Source: Anaerotignum sp.
GTDB taxonomy: Bacteria; Bacillota; Clostridia; Lachnospirales; Anaerotignaceae
Direction: 5' to 3'
Length of the DNA stretch: 5,039 nucleotides
NCBI GenBank assembly: GCA_017442465.1
Contig: JAFRZQ010000417.1
Span: 1-5,039, forward strand
Made by a program: the position numbers and the translations under genes. The notes beneath the pieces were generated by a model. That model saw only the letters and a list, made by a program, of their open reading frames with translations, did no database searches and had not been told where the DNA came from. This document shows positions 1 through 5,039 of this stretch, piece after piece. Position 1 is the stretch's first letter, and every line of letters starts with the position of its first letter.

Positions 1-1
1 G

Positions 2-529
2 GTGCAGAGAATGAATTTAGCCGATCCGGGTGCAGAGCAGAAGGTTTCCATAGAATTTGTGGAAATGAAGCCTCGTATCATGCTGAATGTACCATTGATT
101 TTTGATGATTATGAAAGAACAGATGCCTTCATGATGGAAAAATTCAGCGATCCCACTGCCATGGCAAGAACAGTCGTCACCAGTGTGGCAAACACGCTGA
201 CGGGAAATACTTACAGTGTCAGACCCCAGGTGGAAGGCTTTGTTGCAGCACTGCGAAATAAAAAGACCAGAAAAATCACTTTCTATTGGGGAAATATGGA
301 ATACAAAGGGATTCTGGAAATGGTCAGTGCGGAATATACCATGTTCAATATGGAGGGACATCCCATCCGTGCCACAGTGAATCTTGGGATTCTGTTGGTA
401 GATGAAACGATCATGGATAATAATATGGGCTACTGGCAGGAAAGTTATGATAAGGCATTTAATGAAGATGGTTCTGTTCTTGGTTCTGCGGTGCAGAGCG
501 TTGGGAATCTGTTAAATATCAAGTTGTAA
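2..529 (+). CDS. CIS tube-family protein (Afp7 N-domain-like), 5'-truncated, first tandem copy
   Basis: This is a partial gene. The frame is open to the first bases of the window, and its paralogue immediately downstream carries about 106 more residues before the matching point, so the GTG at position 2 is probably an internal valine rather than the start. The visible 175 residues hold the core of the contractile-injection-system tube protein family: a strand ending in L-I-F-D-D (about residues 32-36), the block DAFMMEKFSD (41-50), the F-Y-W-G motif (94-97) and the YTMFN...GHP.R.TV.L strand pair (about 113-129). By analogy with Afp7 and phage tube-adaptor proteins, it should form a ring joining the inner tube to the central hub. 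The C-terminus is a short Gly/Ser/Val-rich tail ending in G-N-L-L-N-I-K-L. No LysM domain follows, unlike Afp7. The family call is strong; the exact layer in the particle is inferred. Confidence 0.8.
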   Translation: MQRMNLADPGAEQKVSIEFVEMKPRIMLNVPLIFDDYERTDAFMMEKFSDPTAMARTVVTSVANTLTGNTYSVRPQVEGFVAALRNKKTRKITFYWGNMEYKGILEMVSAEYTMFNMEGHPIRATVNLGILLVDETIMDNNMGYWQESYDKAFNEDGSVLGSAVQSVGNLLNIKL

Positions 530-533
530 GAAT

Positions 534-538
534 GAGGG
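534..538 (+). promoter_or_regulatory. Ribosome binding site for the second tube-family gene
   Basis: GAGGG lies 6 bases before the ATG at 545 and only 5 bases after the preceding stop codon. It sits immediately against the TTG at 539, which rules that codon out and makes ATG 545 the likely start. Confidence 0.6.
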
Positions 539-544
539 TTGCTT

Positions 545-1387
545 ATGGGACTGATATCGAATGTTGTCAGCAGTGTTACGGGGAAGGTGGACAAGGCTTT
601 GCTTTGTGTGAAAAAACCGGCTGCAGCAAAAGTGAATACAGAAATCAATTCTATGCTTGGTGCTGTTGGCGCATCCCTGAATACCAGTTTGCTTCCTCTG
701 TTGGGCGGTGCCTCCAGTAATGTGGACCTGCGGGCGAAGATGGCTGCCAGTCAGAAGGGTTTTCTTTCCAGTTTTACTTCCATGAAGAATGTTGCAAAGC
801 AGGAAGGCTATCATGTGATGGAAGTAAAATATAACCCCAGCAGGATCAGGATACAATCCCATGGCGGAAATCAGCTGATGCCCGGACCTGCCGGTGCAGG
901 TGCGAATATGCAGATGCAGTCTACCATGCCTGCCATGACTACCATGCAGGTGGAACTGCTATTTGATGATATGAACAAGCAGGATGCGTTTATGATGGAA
1001 AAATTTTCCGATGTCAGTGCCGGAGCCATTGTTTCTGATATTTCCGGCGTTGTAAAGAATATTATAGGCGATGGATATACTGTGCAAAGAGAGATCGAGG
1101 GCATCATTGCGCTGATCACCCAGTCTGAAACCAGACAGGTGGTTTTCTACTGGGGCGATATGGCCTTTGCAGGCGAAGTGATCGGCATTGAAGCGAAATA
1201 TACCATGTTTAATCCACTGGGGCATCCGGTAAGAGGTACTGTCAGCCTGACGATTCGCGAAGGCGGCCCTGATGGTGACAATAGTGGCGATGCATATTGG
1301 GATGATGCCTATAAGGAAATGATGAAGGGTGGCGGCCTGATGGGTAAACTGGCCGGCGCAGCAGGCAATCTTCTGAATTTGAAATAA
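545..1387 (+). CDS. CIS tube-family protein (Afp7 N-domain-like), full-length second tandem copy
   Basis: Predicted 280 residues, starting at ATG 545. Its core carries the CIS tube-family hallmarks: a Y-N-P motif at 96-98 inside a strand starting around E93, an E-L-L-F-D-D strand near 137-142, DAFMMEKFSD at 147-156, F-Y-W-G at 201-204 and a closing YTMFN...GHPVRGTVSL pair. It is a clear paralogue of the gene just upstream, sharing an identical ten-residue block and the G-N-L-L-N-x-K ending. The expected role is a tube-to-hub adaptor ring in the baseplate. Two things are unusual. About 90 Ala/Ser/Gly-rich residues precede the core, and five methionines fall between residues 122 and 134. There is no C-terminal LysM domain, the part that in Afp7 follows this fold. 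The gene lies 15 bases after its paralogue and 16 before the hub gene, so it is surely co-transcribed. Confidence 0.87.
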   Translation: MGLISNVVSSVTGKVDKALLCVKKPAAAKVNTEINSMLGAVGASLNTSLLPLLGGASSNVDLRAKMAASQKGFLSSFTSMKNVAKQEGYHVMEVKYNPSRIRIQSHGGNQLMPGPAGAGANMQMQSTMPAMTTMQVELLFDDMNKQDAFMMEKFSDVSAGAIVSDISGVVKNIIGDGYTVQREIEGIIALITQSETRQVVFYWGDMAFAGEVIGIEAKYTMFNPLGHPVRGTVSLTIREGGPDGDNSGDAYWDDAYKEMMKGGGLMGKLAGAAGNLLNLK

Positions 1388-1403
1388 TGGACGGTGAACA
1401 GAG

Positions 1404-2588
1404 ATGGCAACCTATACTTACGCAAATCTGAAAAGTAAATATGATAATTTCCACCATCCTGTGATCGTTCTGAAGGTGAATGGAAAGGACTTTGCGAAAA
1501 ATAAAGCAGGGCTCGTGGTATCGGATATCGAGGTGGAACTGACCAGCGGGTTTGAAGCATCCATTGCGTCCTTTATGATATATAATACTTTTGATACGGA
1601 TAACTCCTGTTACCGGATCAACGATATTAAGGCATATATCATGCTGGGGTCTTCTGTGGAGATCGCGCTGGGATATGAAAAAGAAGCGCAGATCGTTTTC
1701 TGCGGCTATATTTCCCGAGTGAATTTCGTTTATGAAGAAGGAGATATGCCCGGTGTTCGGGTAACAGCTATGGATGTAAAAGGTGCCATGATGGCAAACA
1801 ACTATTCCAGACAGCTGACCGCAACGACTTATGGCGAGGCAGTCAGGGAGATCCTGAATAAAGGCCCTTATATGAGTATGTCCGGCTCTCAGATCATCAA
1901 ACAGGTGGTCGTTTCTGATACACCGGATAAACCTCTGGTGCCGCCTGTGCCTCCGAAGGCATCGGACAGAACAGTGGAAATGGTAGCAGAAAGCGACTAT
2001 GAATTTTGCGTGAAAGCGGCAAAAAAATATAATTATGAATTTTTTACAGAATGCGGCAATGTATATTTCCGCCCTGCGAAATCCAATACGGAGATCGTGA
2101 TGGCCATGGGGCCGGCGGAAGGGCTGCGTTTCTTTGATATAGAATACGACATTACGGGGCTGGTGGAAACGGTAAAAGCCCGCAGCACCGATGTGGGTAA
2201 GGCAAAGCTGATCGAAGCACAGCAGAAAATGAACAATAAAATTTCCATTGGGAACAAAGCCAAGAAATTTGTAAAGAAATCGGAAAAGGTCTATCTGGAT
2301 GCAACCATTACATCCAAGGAAGAAGCGGAAAACCGTGTGAATTCTTTGGTAGAGGAAATTTCCTACCGCTTTGGCACACTGGAGTGTGTCTGCATCGGAT
2401 TGCCGGAACTATTACCCGGGAAATTCTTTGAACTGAAATCCATGGGTTCTCCTCCGGAGAATAAGTTCTATCTGCACCGCGTGGTACACCGTATGAATCA
2501 GGACGAGGGTTTTACCACAAAGCTTTACGGAAAAGCAGCTAGCATTGAAAACAGCACGTTAGGGGGTCTGACAGGTGGGCTTATTTGA
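1404..2588 (+). CDS. gpD-like baseplate hub protein (phage late control D / VgrG N-terminal type)
   Basis: Predicted 394 residues, a usual length for stand-alone gpD hub proteins. These proteins form a trimer at the baseplate centre, related to T4 gp27 and to the N-terminal half of VgrG. Visible support includes: an N-terminal beta domain with a V-x-D-I-E-V-E-L strand near 39-46; G-Y-E-K-E-A-Q-I-V-F-C-G-Y-I near 90-103, the typical 'x-F-x-G-x-I' strand of this family; a central ESDYEFCVKAAKKYNYEFF segment (196-214), matching the family's 'sdyeFl..lA..~g~~~~' helix; and a C-terminal barrel with L-P-G-K-F-F-E-L at 337-344 and YLHRVVHRMNQDEGFTTKL at 356-374. A Pro-rich linker (P174-P184) separates two domains. 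ATG 1404 is preceded by GGTGA at a spacing of 6. The spike domain that VgrG carries in the same chain is encoded by the overlapping next gene. Confidence 0.88.
   Translation: MATYTYANLKSKYDNFHHPVIVLKVNGKDFAKNKAGLVVSDIEVELTSGFEASIASFMIYNTFDTDNSCYRINDIKAYIMLGSSVEIALGYEKEAQIVFCGYISRVNFVYEEGDMPGVRVTAMDVKGAMMANNYSRQLTATTYGEAVREILNKGPYMSMSGSQIIKQVVVSDTPDKPLVPPVPPKASDRTVEMVAESDYEFCVKAAKKYNYEFFTECGNVYFRPAKSNTEIVMAMGPAEGLRFFDIEYDITGLVETVKARSTDVGKAKLIEAQQKMNNKISIGNKAKKFVKKSEKVYLDATITSKEEAENRVNSLVEEISYRFGTLECVCIGLPELLPGKFFELKSMGSPPENKFYLHRVVHRMNQDEGFTTKLYGKAASIENSTLGGLTGGLI
2561..2566 (+). promoter_or_regulatory. Ribosome binding site inside the hub gene, for the GTG-started spike gene
   Basis: AGGGGG lies 8 bases before GTG 2575, within the last codons of the hub gene. 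It is among the strongest Shine-Dalgarno matches in the window. It supports the GTG start and the 14-base gene overlap, and suggests coupled translation of hub and spike. Confidence 0.65.
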
Positions 2589-3387
2589 TGTGATCGATGA
2601 AATTGCGGAAAAACAAATCATGAAAACTGATACGGGGGATAACCGTATTTTTGGTGTCATGGTAGGCACCGTTGCAAAAAATTATGATAAAGATATGCCC
2701 GGCAGAGTCTGTGTGACCATCCCTGTGCGAGACAAGGAAGCCAATGAACTGCAGTGGGCAAGGGTAGCCATGCTCAGCCACGGCAAAAGCTGGGGACATT
2801 ACTTCCAGCCGGAGATCGGCGATCAGGTGTTATTGGCCTTTGAACAGGGTAATATTGAAAAACCTTATGTGATCGGCTGTGTGGCGAAGGACAGTAACAG
2901 TTTTCTGAGAAAAGCCTTTGATCAGCACAATCAGTATAAGAAAATCACAACAAAAAACGGAAGTACCATCACTTTTGAAGATAATATGCAGGGAGAAGGC
3001 ATGAAGGATAAGATCACCATCCAGACTGCTAAGGAATCTCATACGATCCTGATGGACAACGAAAATAATAAGATCGTTGTGAAGGACAAGGAAAATAAAA
3101 ATTATATTGAAATGAAGACCCAGACCGGTCATATGAAGATCAAGGCAGACACAAAGCTGACGATCCAGGTGGGAGAAAACATCACATTGACCATGAATGG
3201 CAACAATGGCAGTGTGACACTGGATTGCAGCAAGCTGACGGTAAAAACCACCGGAAACACAAAACTGGAGGCAACAGGCTCCTTTAAAGCATCGGGAGCG
3301 AATGTAACACTGGATGCATCGTCTATGCTGAAGGCGACCAGCAGCGGCGTAACGACTATCGGGGGTTCTCCGATCAAGATCGGCTAA
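2575..3387 (+). CDS. gpV/VgrG-type baseplate spike protein (OB-fold plus beta-helix)
   Basis: Predicted 270 residues from GTG 2575. After a short helix-prone N-terminus, residues about 27-103 form the OB-fold of phage baseplate assembly protein V and the VgrG/gp5 core. Typical landmarks are GVMVGTVAKNYD...MPGRVCVTIP (27-50), W-A-R-V (61-64), the QPEIGDQVLLAFEQGN strand pair (78-93) and K-P-Y-V-I-G-C-V (96-103). T126-D136 (TKNGSTITFED) matches the segment that starts the spike region in VgrG proteins. From about residue 146 the chain becomes short alternating Thr/Val/Ile/Lys strands separated by Gly/Asn turns, as in the trimeric beta-helix needle. It ends at GGSPIKIG, with no PAAR or effector domain. 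The expected role is to form the membrane-piercing spike on the hub encoded just upstream. The 14-base overlap fits stoichiometric production of the two trimers. Confidence 0.88.
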   Translation: MGLFDVIDEIAEKQIMKTDTGDNRIFGVMVGTVAKNYDKDMPGRVCVTIPVRDKEANELQWARVAMLSHGKSWGHYFQPEIGDQVLLAFEQGNIEKPYVIGCVAKDSNSFLRKAFDQHNQYKKITTKNGSTITFEDNMQGEGMKDKITIQTAKESHTILMDNENNKIVVKDKENKNYIEMKTQTGHMKIKADTKLTIQVGENITLTMNGNNGSVTLDCSKLTVKTTGNTKLEATGSFKASGANVTLDASSMLKATSSGVTTIGGSPIKIG

Positions 3388-3402
3388 GAAAAGAGGGAGA
3401 AA

Positions 3403-3840
3403 ATGGCACAGGATTTTTTAGGCAGCGGCATGAAATTTCCGCCAAAAATCAACCCTGCAACGGGCAGATTTGAAGTGGCGGCAGGAGAGGCCAGCGTAAA
3501 GGAATCGGTTTATCTAATTCTGATGACCCAGAAAACAGAACGCTGGATCCGTCCTGATTTTGGTTCATCTCTGATGAACTATACCTTTATGAATACCAAT
3601 ACAACAGTATTGAATATGATGGCTAGAGAAATCGCCGGTGACCTGATGCGTCAGGAACCGCGCATTTCCGATGTGGAAGTGAAAATCGATGCAAAATCAA
3701 AACCGGGATGCCTGCTTATTTATATCGGCTACCGGATCAGAGAAACAAACGTAATTGATAATCTGGTGTTCCCTTTCTACCTGAATACCACATGGGAGGA
3801 AGAGGAACCGCTGACAGAGCCTGTATTCGTTGAAGAATAA
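3403..3840 (+). CDS. gp25-like baseplate wedge protein (GPW/gp25 family, Afp9/TssE-like)
   Basis: Predicted 145 residues, typical of the family. Visible landmarks are: an N-terminal G-S-G-M-K-F-P-P (7-14) followed by G-R-F-E-V-A-A-G-E (21-29); the helix SVKESVYLILMTQKTER (31-47), leading into W-I-R-P-D-F-G (48-54); and the E-P-R-I motif at 85-88 before a D-V-E-V-K-I strand. The EPR motif is the signature of gp25/TssE proteins, which contribute to the wedge core bundle and nucleate the sheath. ATG 3403 is preceded by a good purine-rich site (AGGG at 3394-3397, spacing 5). The gene follows the spike gene by 15 bases, matching the afp8-afp9 order. One oddity is a Glu-rich C-terminal tail (W131, E132-E135, ending in E-E) beyond the conserved fold. 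The family call is secure. Whether the particle is an eCIS or a phage tail cannot be decided from this gene. Confidence 0.9.
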   Translation: MAQDFLGSGMKFPPKINPATGRFEVAAGEASVKESVYLILMTQKTERWIRPDFGSSLMNYTFMNTNTTVLNMMAREIAGDLMRQEPRISDVEVKIDAKSKPGCLLIYIGYRIRETNVIDNLVFPFYLNTTWEEEEPLTEPVFVEE

Positions 3841-3845
3841 CAGAC

Positions 3846-3854
3846 AGGAAAGGA
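3846..3854 (+). promoter_or_regulatory. Ribosome binding site for the Baseplate-J gene
   Basis: AGGAAAGGA ends 9 bases before ATG 3864. A second purine run (GGGAG, 3857-3861) lies too close to that ATG, at 2 bases. The next in-frame ATG at 3885 has no such site, so ATG 3864 is preferred. Confidence 0.55.
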
Positions 3855-3863
3855 TTGGGAGAA

Positions 3864-5039
3864 ATGAAGCAGGATAACTATAAAATGGATCCACGGAATG
3901 TGGAGGATATACGCAATCAAATAGCGCATCTTGCAAAAGGCTACGTGCCGGAATGGAATTTCGACACTTCTGATCCTGATATCGGTTCTGTACTGGCGCT
4001 GCTTTTTGCAAATCAGATGGGGAAAAACGTGGAGCGTTTCAATGATATGCTGGAACGCTATCGTACAGAACTGGTAAATCTGATGGAAATTTCTCCTTTG
4101 CCTGCGCACCCCGCGGAAGCGACTGTCCTGATGGAGCTGGCTTCTGAAGCGGATGAAGGTGTGTATATTCAGGCAGGCAGCCGCCTGCTGGCAGCAGAGG
4201 AAGAAGAAAAAATCGTATTTGAAACAGCATTTCCCGTTTATCTGACCCCTTCCAAGCTGCGTACGATCTTTATGACTTCCGGTGAAAAGGGCAGAGTGCT
4301 GCCTGTTTTCGGCGATCTGAAGCGGAAAGCCTATGTGCCGGAAGAAGCAGTCGTTACAGAAGCGGAGGATGATGAAAGCGGGATGAAACCCTTCGATCTG
4401 TTCCGCTTTGCGAGGGAAGGACTGGAACGGCAGGCTGTGGTGCTGTATCACAGCAGTATTTTTGACGTGGAAAATGAAACGATCTATTGCAGGGTCACAG
4501 GCAATCCTGCATTCCTGCAGCGTTTTGCAGCGGGAGATTTTCGTTTTTTATATTATACAGAAAAGGGATTTATCCCTGTGGAAAACTGTCAGGTCATGGG
4601 GAACCATATCCTGATCGTAAAGGAAGAAACCAATAAGCCTGTGATGATAGACGGCAGGGAATACAGCGTTTTTGTGCTGGAGGCAAAGGAACCCCAGAAG
4701 GAAGCGATCTCTTTCGAATCCATTTCCTTCTCCTCTGCAGGTAGCCCCAGAGTGGCGGAGTATGTTGGCAATGGCACAACAGATTTTGAACCGGAACGGT
4801 TCTATCTGTTCGGGGATACACTGGCGCTTTTTTCTGAATGCTATATCGGCATGAACCATTATTTTAATAAAAAGGATTCCCGTATCACACTGAAATTCCA
4901 CACATCCTTTGAGGAACGATATGTGGGTCTTTCCAGACAGGAGGAGAATGCCGATCTGAGAATTATTAAGAGAAAGCCCCATGCAGCAACGGAAACACTG
5001 GTTTCCTATGCTTATGCAGAGGAAATTTCCGTGGAATAC
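3864..5039 (+). CDS. Baseplate-J protein (gp6/Afp11-like), N-terminal part, runs off the window
   Basis: Reading from ATG 3864 gives 392 uninterrupted codons to the last base, with no stop, so the gene is 3'-truncated by the window. Full-length relatives in injection systems are often much longer. The N-terminus is typical of eCIS baseplate J proteins: D9-P10-R11-N12 starting a helix, P-E-W at 29-31, DPDIGSVLALLFA at 37-49, helix V56-L71 (E-R-F-N-D-M-L-E-R), then P78-P80 and A83 leading into a beta domain with Q-A-G-S-R at 103-107 and V-F-E-T at 118-121. Proteins of this family form the wedge ring that surrounds the hub together with gp25, encoded 23 bases upstream. An acidic stretch (E166-E171) interrupts the middle region and may be a flexible loop. 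The family is confident; the remaining domains, including the core Baseplate_J fold, probably lie largely outside the window. Confidence 0.85.
   Translation, partial: MKQDNYKMDPRNVEDIRNQIAHLAKGYVPEWNFDTSDPDIGSVLALLFANQMGKNVERFNDMLERYRTELVNLMEISPLPAHPAEATVLMELASEADEGVYIQAGSRLLAAEEEEKIVFETAFPVYLTPSKLRTIFMTSGEKGRVLPVFGDLKRKAYVPEEAVVTEAEDDESGMKPFDLFRFAREGLERQAVVLYHSSIFDVENETIYCRVTGNPAFLQRFAAGDFRFLYYTEKGFIPVENCQVMGNHILIVKEETNKPVMIDGREYSVFVLEAKEPQKEAISFESISFSSAGSPRVAEYVGNGTTDFEPERFYLFGDTLALFSECYIGMNHYFNKKDSRITLKFHTSFEERYVGLSRQEENADLRIIKRKPHAATETLVSYAYAEEISVEY

Noticed and set aside
2..4. GTG as the true start of the first tube-family gene
   Set aside because: The paralogue shows that about a hundred residues are missing before this point, including the Y-N-P strand, and no upstream sequence is available to show a ribosome binding site.
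539..541. TTG as the start of the second tube-family gene
   Set aside because: The GAGGG site at 534-538 would be directly adjacent to TTG, whereas ATG 545 has a proper 6-base spacing.
532..720. A 62-codon plus-strand frame starting right after the first gene
   Set aside because: It overlaps the well-supported second tube-family gene in another frame, has Cys- and Trp-rich low-quality content and resembles no family.
3777..4451. A 224-codon open frame on the minus strand
   Set aside because: It lies opposite the gp25 and Baseplate-J genes, both of which show clear family motifs. Its translation is His/Phe/Arg-rich without any recognisable domain, as expected for an antisense shadow.
4408..4614. 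Small plus-strand frame of 68 codons
   Set aside because: It is nested in the continuous Baseplate-J reading frame, in a different phase, with no independent ribosome binding site or domain.

Overview
The window is a single, densely packed, plus-strand operon segment that encodes the baseplate and spike core of a contractile phage-tail-like particle. The purine-rich Shine-Dalgarno sequences, the moderate GC content (roughly mid-40s percent by eye) and the codon use suggest a Clostridia-type Firmicute, plausibly Lachnospiraceae. That placement is an inference, because the window holds no rRNA or other phylogenetic marker.

Layout from left to right: the 3' part of a CIS tube-family protein (2-529, its start lies outside the window); a full-length paralogue of it (545-1387); a gpD-like hub protein (1404-2588); a gpV-like OB-fold plus beta-helix spike (2575-3387) whose GTG start overlaps the hub gene by 14 bases; a gp25-like baseplate wedge protein (3403-3840); and the 5' part of a large Baseplate-J protein (3864 to the window end, still open). 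Every intergenic gap is 23 bases or less. I see no promoter, terminator, RNA gene, IS element or CRISPR array, and no stretch over 300 bases lacks a gene.

Together the genes describe the centre of an injection machine. The CIS tube-family proteins would join the inner tube to the hub, the gpD-like hub would carry the spike, and gp25 and J would build the wedges that surround the hub and start the sheath. The order (tube adaptor, hub/spike, gp25, J) is that of the afp7-afp8-afp9-afp11 part of extracellular contractile injection systems (Afp/PVC-like). It differs in three visible ways: the tube adaptor is present as two tandem copies without a LysM domain, the VgrG-like hub/spike is split into two genes, and no PAAR tip gene sits between gp25 and J. 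The sheath, tube, AAA+ ATPase, tail-fibre and toxin genes that would separate an eCIS from a prophage tail are outside the window.
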